The position numbers and the translations under genes were made by a program. Shown piece by piece: positions 18,059 to 25,456 of a stretch of DNA of 35,914 bases. Numbering within the stretch: position 1 is the first letter of the stretch; each line of letters begins with the position of its first letter. Source of the DNA: Acidobacteriota bacterium (GTDB lineage Bacteria; Acidobacteriota; Blastocatellia; Pyrinomonadales; Pyrinomonadaceae); contig JAIVJM010000005.1 of assembly GCA_020199995.1 (NCBI GenBank), positions 1-35,914 on the forward strand, written 5' to 3'. The notes under the pieces were generated by a model, which worked only from the letters and a program-made list of their open reading frames with translations, did not search any database and had not been told where the DNA came from.

Positions 18059-18526
18059 TTAGCGCGTCTTTTGCTCGACGGTCTTTTCCGCCCCCCTGAT
18101 AATCAGGAATGCGGGCAGCAACACGAGCCAGAAGCCGTCCTTCGGCGTCAACAGCGCGGCCAGCAGACTAATCGCCGCGAGTTCCCAACCGAAATATGCG
18201 GGGGGACGCTGACCCTGTTTCTCCATCCATGAAACGAGCTGCCCCAAGAGGAACGTGAACACTCCCCAAAGCAGGGACCAGAAGATTAATTCCTTGTCCA
18301 TCTCCGCGGGAACACGGCCCAGCGAAGAATCCGCCTCACCGAAGAACCCTTCCCTGAATATCCGGGCCAGCGGCTCCCGACCTACCCACGCTCCACCGAG
18401 AACGTGTAGAACTCCAATCGCCATGAGCAGCCTCGCCGCTTTCCTCCGACGAAGATAGAGAATCGTCAACAGGCAGGCGAGAAAGAGAGGCCCGAGGGCC
18501 AACCGGACGAGGTCTGCTTCAAGCAT
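18059..18526 (-). CDS. Small membrane protein of four predicted helices (resembles DUF6463)
   Basis: About 155 residues with four hydrophobic stretches: LALGPLFLACLLTILYL, LLMAIGVLHVLGGAWVG, FWSLLWGVFTFLLGQLV and LAAISLLAAL...FWLVLLPAFLII. The phrase GVLHVLGGAW and the W-rich third helix recall the DUF6463 family, whose function is unknown; that match is from memory. Start ATG 18526 was preferred over GTG 18532. It sits between the large secreted protein and SCO1 on the same strand with 49 and 70 bp gaps, so it belongs to the copper/redox block. No catalytic motif is visible. Confidence 0.6.
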   Translation of the reverse strand: MLEADLVRLALGPLFLACLLTILYLRRRKAARLLMAIGVLHVLGGAWVGREPLARIFREGFFGEADSSLGRVPAEMDKELIFWSLLWGVFTFLLGQLVSWMEKQGQRPPAYFGWELAAISLLAALLTPKDGFWLVLLPAFLIIRGAEKTVEQKTR

Positions 18527-18581
18527 ACGCACTTAACATGCGGCGACGGGCCACGGCGCGACGCACGCCGGGCTCCTTCGG

Positions 18582-20369
18582 TCAGTGAATCGAAAGGATC
18601 GCCACGTCGTGGTGGATGGGGTCGAACTGGTAGAACCTGAGCCTGCGCGAAGGCTCGTAGTTGTAAGTGATGTTGACCTTACGCATCGAGGGCTTGTAAG
18701 GGGCTTTGTTCGCCGCCGGGATGACGACGGCGAGGTCGCCCGCGGGGCTGTTCGGCGTCGGGCCGGTATTCGGGATGTTCATCCACCAGTGCGCGCGCCC
18801 GAAGGTGAACCAGCAGCCGGAGCCCCCGACCTGGACTGACGACTTGAACTGATTCTCCCACCCGCGCGCGCCGCCGAAGTCAACATTCTGGTAGCCGTGC
18901 TCGAAGTTGTCGCCGTTGTAGATCGTCACCTTGAGCTTCGTGCCGCGCATCTTCCACCGGGAGAAATCAACCCGCTGGGCGTCATCTATAAAGGCGCTGC
19001 GGTCGGAGAACTCCGCATAGATGGTGTTGTTGACGTAGAGCAGCGTGAGGTCGGAATCTTTGTCAGCCTTTACAGGATACGGGTACTTCCCCGCGTGCGG
19101 CAGCCGCGTGCGGTCGCTCCAGTCGTGGAGCGCGTCGCGCGCGTCCCTGATCCTGTCCGCCACGATCTTGTAATTCCCCTGTCGCGCGGCTGCGCGTGCG
19201 TCGCGCAGCGCCAGCCACATCTGCTTCTCGGGCGCGAGGTCGCCGATCATGTTGATGGCCCTCAGCTTCAACGCCTCGCTCGACCTCGGCGAACAGGTCT
19301 GCTGCTCGGGGGGGCAGAAGACGGATTGCTCCCACTCGACGAGCGTTTTGGGCACGCCGCCATTGATGCTGACTTTCTTCTTCGCGTTCTCGAAGACCTG
19401 CGCGCGCGGCGGGTGCACGCGCCAGCCCCAGGTGTAGGTGAGGTTGAAATATTTGGCCGGGGCCATCTTGATCTTGAAGACGGTGCGCGTCCCCTGCTCC
19501 ATCGGGAAGAAGCTCTGATCCATGCCGACGTGGGGCACGGGCATCGGCTTGCCCGCGTTGGGGTCGAAGTACATCACGAAGGGCGAGAAGTCGTCCTCGC
19601 CACGGTTCAGCACGTCCACCGTGTAGGTCACCGTCCACGTCACGCCCATCACCGCCGTCGGGTCAACGAAGGCCGTGTCCGACTCGATGTGGGTGTCGTA
19701 CCAGACCTGATGGACGTTGACGTTGCCGCCCACCACCGTCTTGCCCGTGTCGTCATAGATCGGCGTCACCTGCTTCACCTTGTCCGGCCCGACGTAGTGC
19801 AGCACGGGGATTCGGTCGTAGGCGCGGTCGGGGAGGGGGTTGCCTTCCAAAATATCAACTCCCCGCTGAAGGGACTTGTTGATGGCTTCGACTTCGGCGG
19901 CTTCCCGCTTCGCCTGCCCCGCGAGCCGTGTGACCTGCGCGAAGATGTTGACGAGGTCGTCGGTGGGCGACGTGGGGTTGATCTCGGTAACGACGGGGTC
20001 GCCGTCGTGCAGGTTGTATGGGTTCTTCGGCGTCGAGGGCAGCGTGTTGAGCATCTCGTTTCCTGCGCTGTCGAACATGTTGGTGTAGATCGTCGGCAGG
20101 AAGTTCGTCCCCGGCGGCAGCGTGAAGGGATCGACCTCCGGCTTCGGGAAGACGCTCTCGATGGTTTCGATATTGATGACGTTGCCGACGGGCGACGGGA
20201 CGGGGGACGCCATCGGGCGGGGCTGCGGGTACGGGTGACAGTCGGGCGATTTGGTCGGCGTGCCCGGAAAAGGGCAGGGCTGCGGGGCTTGCTGTGCGAA
20301 AGAGAACGTGTGGGCCGACAACGCCAACGCCAGCGCGATTGATTTCGTGCGACGGCTGAGAGTCTTCAT
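18582..20369 (-). CDS. Large secreted protein of unknown function in the copper/redox block
   Basis: About 595 residues, exported by a Sec signal (SIALALALSAHTFSFA, cleaved near residue 26). I do not recognise the family. After a Pro-rich linker (PCPFPGTPTKSPDC, PYPQPRPMASPVPS) there is a mixed region, then a beta-rich domain rich in His, Met and Tyr: HQVWYDTHIESDTAF, VTWTVTYTVDVLNRGEDDF, YFNLTYTWGWRVHPPRAQVF. A helical insert (LALRDARAAARQGNYKIVAD) precedes a final beta domain (VKVTIYNGDNF-like) ending FDPIHHDVAILSIH. Start ATG 20369 has GAGGAG 7 nt upstream. It sits between the SCO-like and DUF-type genes and close to the multicopper oxidase, suggesting a periplasmic accessory or substrate-binding role. 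A copper-binding role is only a guess from the His and Met content. Confidence 0.78.
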   Translation of the reverse strand: MKTLSRRTKSIALALALSAHTFSFAQQAPQPCPFPGTPTKSPDCHPYPQPRPMASPVPSPVGNVINIETIESVFPKPEVDPFTLPPGTNFLPTIYTNMFDSAGNEMLNTLPSTPKNPYNLHDGDPVVTEINPTSPTDDLVNIFAQVTRLAGQAKREAAEVEAINKSLQRGVDILEGNPLPDRAYDRIPVLHYVGPDKVKQVTPIYDDTGKTVVGGNVNVHQVWYDTHIESDTAFVDPTAVMGVTWTVTYTVDVLNRGEDDFSPFVMYFDPNAGKPMPVPHVGMDQSFFPMEQGTRTVFKIKMAPAKYFNLTYTWGWRVHPPRAQVFENAKKKVSINGGVPKTLVEWEQSVFCPPEQQTCSPRSSEALKLRAINMIGDLAPEKQMWLALRDARAAARQGNYKIVADRIRDARDALHDWSDRTRLPHAGKYPYPVKADKDSDLTLLYVNNTIYAEFSDRSAFIDDAQRVDFSRWKMRGTKLKVTIYNGDNFEHGYQNVDFGGARGWENQFKSSVQVGGSGCWFTFGRAHWWMNIPNTGPTPNSPAGDLAVVIPAANKAPYKPSMRKVNITYNYEPSRRLRFYQFDPIHHDVAILSIH

Positions 20370-20427
20370 CGAAGGTCTCCTCAAGTCTTCGGACGAGCAC
20401 CCCGAGGGCGCTCGACGGTGGGCAAAG

Positions 20428-21189
20428 CTAAGAGCGCCTGCCTGAATCCCGCGACAGCGGCTTCGCCGACACGACGGCGGGCAGCGGCCCCTTTCGCCTG
20501 AACGCCGCGGACGCCGACGCTGCTGCGGCGGAGCGCGTCTCGACCCACGAGAGCCGCCTCACAATCCATTCCGGCTCCGCTTTGGCCGGCACAGACCCCC
20601 ACAGCCCGACCGACTCGTTGCCATACCGGATGAGACCCATGGAGCAATCCTTCGCGGGGGCCGAGCCATGCTGCTGGTGCGCACCTTCGTGGGCGAAGAG
20701 CCTGCCGCGCACGGCCTGCACGTCTTCGGGTTTGGCCGACAGGAAGAGCCAGCCAGCCCCGACGCCGTGCTTTTCGGCGAACGCGCGTAAGGCGCGGGGC
20801 GTGTCGTTCTCGGGGTCAACGCTGAGCGAGTACATGAAAACGTCACGGCCCAGACGCTCGCCGAGCAGCCGCTGCACTTTGACGAGGTTCGCCGTCACCG
20901 GGTACAGCTTCTCGTTTTTGATCGACATGCAGTTGATGAGCACCGCACGGCCCCGCAGCAGGTCTTGATAGAAGAGCGCCTTCCGCCCGTCGTGCGTGTT
21001 GACGACGACGTTGGGAAAGTAGTCAGCGTATGGCCCCGCGTCGGGGCGCACGCAGCGGCAATCATTATCCGGGGCGGACGTTTCGTGCGCGTCCCCGTGC
21101 GGCCCCTGCGCCGACGTGCCGAGGGCGATGGCAGGGATGGCGGCGGCTCCCGCCGCGAGTTGAGTCAGAACTTTTCTTCGGTTCGTCAT
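20428..21189 (-). CDS. SCO-like thioredoxin-fold protein with degenerate copper site
   Basis: A 253-residue protein with a Tat-like leader (NRRKVLTQLAAGAAAIPAIA) and the SCO/AhpC-TSA core: GRAVLINCMSIKNEKLYP, VFMYSLSVDPENDTP, HGVGAGWLFLSAKPEDV. The CxxxC of SCO proteins is C87-MSI-K91, so the second Cys is Lys. Instead a CRC motif (Cys44, Cys46) lies upstream, and another Cys is in KDCSMGLIRYGNE. It therefore probably does not do standard CuA loading. The basic, Ala-rich tail beyond residue 210 is poorly conserved. It is downstream of the multicopper oxidase (90 bp), with a potential hairpin CTCGCG/CGCGAG at 21230-21246 in the gap. An electron-transfer or metal-sensing partner of the oxidase is possible. 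Confidence 0.82.
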   Translation of the reverse strand: MTNRRKVLTQLAAGAAAIPAIALGTSAQGPHGDAHETSAPDNDCRCVRPDAGPYADYFPNVVVNTHDGRKALFYQDLLRGRAVLINCMSIKNEKLYPVTANLVKVQRLLGERLGRDVFMYSLSVDPENDTPRALRAFAEKHGVGAGWLFLSAKPEDVQAVRGRLFAHEGAHQQHGSAPAKDCSMGLIRYGNESVGLWGSVPAKAEPEWIVRRLSWVETRSAAAASASAAFRRKGPLPAVVSAKPLSRDSGRRS

Positions 21190-21279
21190 GTGGGGTTCCT
21201 CTTCAGCCGATTCTTCTTGCGGGGCGCTGCTCGCGATGCACGCGAGGCGCGCGCGGCCTGTCTTGCGGGCGCTGCCGGT

Positions 21280-23172
21280 TCACTCTTCGTCGGGCGAGAT
21301 GATGCCGGGGGGGCGCAGCTCGATGGCCGTCGCCGGTTCGCCGGCCTGCCGCGGGCCGAGGAAGCCCTTGCCCGGCTCGACGATGTCCCAGCGGATCATC
21401 ATCGAGTGGTCTTCGTGCACCACGTTGTGGCAGTGCATGACGTGCTTGCCGAGGAAATCTTTCCAGCGCATGAAGACCTTCATCTCGTCGCCGGGCAGGA
21501 TCGTCGCCACGTCGCGGCGGGGGCCGCCCATGAAGACTTTGAGCGGCGGCTCGTTGACGCCGAAGGCGGGCTTGAGCGTCTCGTTGGCGTCCTGCACGTG
21601 CGTGTAGGGGTAGGGCTGGCCGTTGATTTCGAGGATCAGGAATTCGGTGAAGTGGCTGTGGATGGGGTGCGCCCAGTCGTTGCCCGCGTTGCGGAATGTC
21701 CAGATTTCCGCCGACCCCTGTTCGATGCCCGCGTCTATGCGGTTGGGGTCGAAGACGCGACCGTTGACCGTCCAGAGGCCGCCGTCGTAGTCGAACTCCC
21801 ACGTCCTCTGGAATTTCACTTCGTCGAGATTGATGGTCGGCAGCGGACGGAAAAAGTCGGGGACGCGGCTCGGGTCGGGGCCGGTCGCCGGAACCACGTC
21901 GAAGCGCAGGATGCCGTCGCCGGGGTCGCGCAGACGCCCCGTCGGCCCCCTGCCGTTGGTCTGCTCCAAACGGTTGACGAGCGTGACGGAATCGCCGACC
22001 TTGTAGTCGGTAAAGTCAATGACGATGTCCACGCGCTGCGCGACGCTGAAGTAGATGCTCTCGGCCCTCACGGGCTCGGGCTGGAAGTTTCCGTCGCCGG
22101 TGATGATGGTGAAGGGCTTGCCCGAGCTGAGGAACAACTGGTAGAAGCGCGACGGCCCGCCGTTGATGATGCGGAAGCGATACTTCCGCCGCTCGACTTT
22201 GAAGTACGGGCGAATCTTCCGGTTGACGGTCACCATGTCGCCGAGCCAGCCGTCGGTGATGAAGGGGTTGAATGAGACACCCGCGGTGCCGTCCGGCTGG
22301 TCCGCGAACATCACGTCATGGAGGATGAGCGGCACGTCGTACTTGCCGCTCGGCAGTCGCCACGCCTTCGGGTTCGGGTCGTTCTCGTTGTTCGAGTCTT
22401 CCTCGTCGAAGAGGAGGTAGAAGCCCGAGAGTCCCGCGTAGACGTTGGCCGCGGTGAAGTCCAGACGATGGTCGTGATACCAGAGCGAGGTGAGCTTCTC
22501 TCGCTGGTCGAAGCCCGAGGGGAAGTTGCAGTAGTGGTGATCCCAGAATTCGCCCGAGTCAATCCAGTCCTGCGGGTTGCCGTCCGACTCTGAGGCCGTG
22601 TGCCCGTTGTGGAGGTGGCTCGTGGTCGAAGGCAGCGCGAAGGTGACTCTGCTCTGTCCGACCGGCGGCAGCGCGTTGAAGCGACGCACGAGGACGGGCT
22701 CGCCGTAGCGCGCGTGGTAGACGGGGCCGGGCGTCATGGAGCAAAGTCGCGGTTTATCGGGCACCGTGTAACAGGGATCGGGACGCGTCTTCGTCTCTGC
22801 GGCGAAGCCCCACGACCAGCTCCCCTTGTCGTAAGGCGGGTCGGGGTGGTACTGCCACGGTATCTCGGTCTCGTAAATCTCGTAAAACTCCTTCGGCGGG
22901 AACTCGCTGTAACGCTGGTGCGCGTTAGGGTCGGGCAGCGGGTCGAGCTTAGCGACGGGCTTCATCACGGGCGGGACGAAAAGCTCGGCCACGAACGGCT
23001 TCGCCGCCGGGCTGGGCCGCGCCGTGAGCTGGTCGGGGAAACCATCCGGCGGGCAGAGGTATTTGAGCAGTTCTTTGCCCTTCTCCCTCTGCTGCGCCGA
23101 CGCGCCGCCCGCCGCGAGTATGCCGGCCCCGCCGGCGGCGAGCCCGAGCTTGAGAACGTCCCTTCTTTTCAT
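21280..23172 (-). CDS. Tat-exported multicopper oxidase (laccase/bilirubin-oxidase type)
   Basis: Oxidises phenolic, metal or tetrapyrrole substrates with four-electron reduction of oxygen to water in the periplasm. A Tat leader MKRRDVLKLGLAAGGAGILA opens the 630-residue protein. All four copper motifs are intact: HLHNGH (186-191), WYHDH (231-235), HPIHSH (502-507) and HCHNVVHEDHSMM (580-592), with a Met following as the likely type-1 axial ligand. Domain order and length fit CotA/bilirubin-oxidase-like enzymes. ATG 23172 has AGGAGG about 10 nt upstream; the long upstream extension to 23715 is antisense to the next gene and was excluded. The FAD/Rieske gene ends 14 bp before it and a SCO-like gene follows, which suggests copper loading and electron supply by neighbours. 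Confidence 0.95.
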   Translation of the reverse strand: MKRRDVLKLGLAAGGAGILAAGGASAQQREKGKELLKYLCPPDGFPDQLTARPSPAAKPFVAELFVPPVMKPVAKLDPLPDPNAHQRYSEFPPKEFYEIYETEIPWQYHPDPPYDKGSWSWGFAAETKTRPDPCYTVPDKPRLCSMTPGPVYHARYGEPVLVRRFNALPPVGQSRVTFALPSTTSHLHNGHTASESDGNPQDWIDSGEFWDHHYCNFPSGFDQREKLTSLWYHDHRLDFTAANVYAGLSGFYLLFDEEDSNNENDPNPKAWRLPSGKYDVPLILHDVMFADQPDGTAGVSFNPFITDGWLGDMVTVNRKIRPYFKVERRKYRFRIINGGPSRFYQLFLSSGKPFTIITGDGNFQPEPVRAESIYFSVAQRVDIVIDFTDYKVGDSVTLVNRLEQTNGRGPTGRLRDPGDGILRFDVVPATGPDPSRVPDFFRPLPTINLDEVKFQRTWEFDYDGGLWTVNGRVFDPNRIDAGIEQGSAEIWTFRNAGNDWAHPIHSHFTEFLILEINGQPYPYTHVQDANETLKPAFGVNEPPLKVFMGGPRRDVATILPGDEMKVFMRWKDFLGKHVMHCHNVVHEDHSMMIRWDIVEPGKGFLGPRQAGEPATAIELRPPGIISPDEE

Positions 23173-23186
23173 CTGTGCTTTTCCTC

Positions 23187-24716
23187 CTACGTGTTTGCGA
23201 GGTCCTGGTTCGCGGGGCCGTTGACGACGCGCCCGTACCTGTCGAAGCGCGAGCCGTGACACGGGCAGTCCCAGCTCTTCTCCGTGGAATTCCATGCGAC
23301 GGGGCAGCCCGCGTGCGTGCAGGCGGCCTGACGCTCGTGCAGCACGCCGTCCTCGTCGCGGTAGGCGGCAATCTTCGTGAGGCCGCGCCGGAGAATGCAG
23401 CCCTCGCCCGGCTTGATCTCCGCCGCCGAGTCCAGCTCGCCGCCCGTCAGCCAGTCGGTGTAATGCGAGAGGACGTTGAGGTTCTCGGCGACGAAATCCG
23501 TGGTGGTGATCGAGCTTGTGCGCGAGGGGTCGTAAAGCCCGGCCCACTCGTTTCGTCGCCCGTGAATCAGGTCGTTGAGGAGGATACCCGCAATCGTGCC
23601 GTGCGTCATGCCGTGGCCGGAATCGCCCGTCGCGATGTAGACGTTCGGCTGTTCGAGCGGCATCCGACCGATGTAGGCCAGCATGTCGGTCGGCTCCACG
23701 ATCTGGCCCGACCATTGAAATTCTATCTTCCCGATCATGGGGAAGCGACGGCGCGTCCAGCGGTAAAGCTCGGCGAAGCGCTCGTCGCCATCGTCGTGAT
23801 CCCCGACCCTCTCGTCTTCGCCGCCGACGATCAGCACGTCGTACGCGGCCCTCCCCTTTCCGTCCTTCACCGTCTGCAAGCGGACGTAGTGGTACGGGTC
23901 GGGCGTGTCCCAGTAGAGCGCCTTCGTGACGGAGCCGTAGGGCACGTGCGCGCCGATGACGTAGGTGCGGTACTTGCCCTCCCTTGTGCTGACGAGGAGA
24001 CGGTCGATGACGGGGGCGTTGGTCGCCACGACGACCGCCCCGGCGGTCACGACGTGCCCGCGCCGAGTCGTGACGCGCGCGGGCGAGCCGCCCTGTATTT
24101 CGTCCGCGTGCGTCCCCGTGTAGATTCTTCCGCCGCCGAGACGGATGGCTTTCGCCAGCCCTTCGAGGTACTTCATCGGGTGGAATTGCGCCTGCCGGGG
24201 GAAGCGCAGGCAGCGACCCGTGTCGAAGTCTTCAATCGGCGCTCTGTCCACCCACTCAACGCCGTCGAGCCCCGCGCGCCGCACCGCCCTCAACTCGCGT
24301 TCGAGCTTCTGCTTCGAGCAATCGGGCGGGACGAAGAGGTAGCCGTCCAGCCGCTCGAAGTCGCAATCCATCCCCTCCTCGCCCGCGACCCGCTCAATGA
24401 GGTCGATGGCCGACGTGTGGCTCTGGGCGGCGAGGCGAGCGCCCGCTTCGCCGAATTGACGCTCCAGTTCGTAGTAGCGGTCGTCGAGCGCGTTGGAGAG
24501 GTGCGCGGTCGTGCGGCCCGTCTCGCCGCCGCCGACGGGGCCGTCGTCTAAGACGACCACCGACACGCCCTCGCGCGCCAGCAGGTAGGCCGTCGAGAGT
24601 CCCGCGATCCCCGCGCCCACGACGCACACGTCCGCATGCGCGCTCGCGTCAAGCGGCGAACGCCTCTCGGACTCAGCCTCCCAGACCGAATTCGTCTCTC
24701 CCGAATCACTTTTCAT
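23187..24716 (-). CDS. FAD-dependent oxidoreductase with C-terminal Rieske [2Fe-2S] domain
   Basis: A 509-residue enzyme of the DAO/glycine-oxidase-like flavoprotein class. The FAD fold starts with VCVVGAGIAGLSTAYLL, then DGYLFV and TGRCLRFPRQAQFHPMKYL; ATGDSGHGMTHG closes the flavin site. The Rieske domain at the end has CTHAGCP (Cys466, His468) and CPCHGS (Cys484, His487), a complete cluster ligand set. Such fusions pass electrons from a flavin to an iron-sulfur cluster; the substrate is unknown. ATG 24716 has GGGAGG upstream with a longish spacer and AAGGGAAG closer. It is 14 bp ahead of the multicopper oxidase, so the two are likely co-translated. Confidence 0.92.
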   Translation of the reverse strand: MKSDSGETNSVWEAESERRSPLDASAHADVCVVGAGIAGLSTAYLLAREGVSVVVLDDGPVGGGETGRTTAHLSNALDDRYYELERQFGEAGARLAAQSHTSAIDLIERVAGEEGMDCDFERLDGYLFVPPDCSKQKLERELRAVRRAGLDGVEWVDRAPIEDFDTGRCLRFPRQAQFHPMKYLEGLAKAIRLGGGRIYTGTHADEIQGGSPARVTTRRGHVVTAGAVVVATNAPVIDRLLVSTREGKYRTYVIGAHVPYGSVTKALYWDTPDPYHYVRLQTVKDGKGRAAYDVLIVGGEDERVGDHDDGDERFAELYRWTRRRFPMIGKIEFQWSGQIVEPTDMLAYIGRMPLEQPNVYIATGDSGHGMTHGTIAGILLNDLIHGRRNEWAGLYDPSRTSSITTTDFVAENLNVLSHYTDWLTGGELDSAAEIKPGEGCILRRGLTKIAAYRDEDGVLHERQAACTHAGCPVAWNSTEKSWDCPCHGSRFDRYGRVVNGPANQDLANT

Positions 24717-24789
24717 AGTGCTTCCCTTTTCCTCCCGACGAAACTACCGGCGACAACCGGGGCCCGGCCAACGTGCGCGGTCGTGGACG

Positions 24790-24809
24790 GCGTCGGCCCG
24801 CGCCGACGC
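24790..24809. terminator. 8-bp hairpin between the acyltransferase and FAD/Rieske genes
   Basis: GCGTCGGC (24790-24797) and GCCGACGC (24802-24809) form a perfect stem with a 4-nt loop. It begins 7 nt after the acyltransferase stop on the minus strand. A GGGGCCC palindrome lies nearby. No U-tract follows, so partial termination or a processing site is as likely as full termination. Confidence 0.35.
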
Positions 24810-24815
24810 GCCGAA

Positions 24816-25424
24816 CTACATGCCGAGTGCCGCGCCCGCGAACTGCGCCCCGGCCCGCGCTCTGGAACCGTTGAGACCTTCGAGATACTGCTCGGCCCGC
24901 CGGATGACCTGCTCGGAGCTGGGCGCTCGCTCGTCACGCACGAGCGGGCGACGCCGCCCGTATTCGGACACGAAGACGCCCTGCTTCAGCTCGAACCCGA
25001 GCAGCCGGAAGAGGGGCGCAGCGGGCGCGCGCTCGGCGTCGAAGAGGAGCCATGTGTGGCCGTATCCGCGCGGCACGACGACGCGGTGGTGCGCCGCGAG
25101 CATCATCTTCAGAGGGATCTTCATGCCCCGGTAACTCTTCAGCACGGCGAGGTGCATGTAGCGGGCGGTGCGCTCGCCGGGGTCGAACCCGAGGCCGCAG
25201 CTTTCGTGGAGCGCGCGGTCGCCGCTCGTGTCTATCACGCTCAACGTGCCCACGGCCTCGCCGCCCGGCGCGACGCGCGCGAGCAGGTGCGCGGCCCCTC
25301 CCTCGCCGGGCGCGTGCGCGGGCGCGAGCCTGATTCCCATCTCGCGCTCGAAGACGCGCTCTCGTATGTCCAGCATCGCGGATTCGTCTTCGTCACTGAC
25401 GACGGTCTCGATAATAAAATCCAC
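24816..25424 (-). CDS. GNAT-fold acyltransferase-like protein
   Basis: A 202-residue protein with the GNAT layout of N-acyltransferases: an N-terminal strand and helix (ETVVSDEDESAMLDIRERVF), EAVGTLSVIDT, ARYMHLAVLKSYRGMKIPLK in the acyl-CoA/P-loop-like position, and LFRLLGFELKQG near the end. A long first helix with ERVFEREMG resembles N-acyl amino acid synthase and autoinducer-synthase-like members (FeeM type), but this is not certain. Residues beyond 160 are polar, with an Ala-rich end (RARAGAQFAGAALGM). It lies 32 bp after the antiporter gene stop and 99 bp ahead of the FAD/Rieske gene. The substrate is unknown. Confidence 0.7.
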   Translation of the reverse strand: MDFIIETVVSDEDESAMLDIRERVFEREMGIRLAPAHAPGEGGAAHLLARVAPGGEAVGTLSVIDTSGDRALHESCGLGFDPGERTARYMHLAVLKSYRGMKIPLKMMLAAHHRVVVPRGYGHTWLLFDAERAPAAPLFRLLGFELKQGVFVSEYGRRRPLVRDERAPSSEQVIRRAEQYLEGLNGSRARAGAQFAGAALGM

Positions 25425-25456
25425 AGCGAGCCTCCATTCCTACGGCCTTCGATGAT

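Noticed and set aside
18897-20342. Plus-strand frame of 481 residues opposite the orphan secreted protein
   Set aside because: Low-complexity Val/Arg/Asp/His translation, typical antisense shadow; the minus strand has a signal peptide and ribosome site.
20965-22275. Plus-strand frame of 436 residues opposite the multicopper oxidase
   Set aside because: Antisense shadow; the minus strand carries all copper motifs.
23173-23715. N-terminal extension of the multicopper oxidase frame
   Set aside because: Overlaps the FAD/Rieske gene; the Tat leader and AGGAGG at 23172 define the start.
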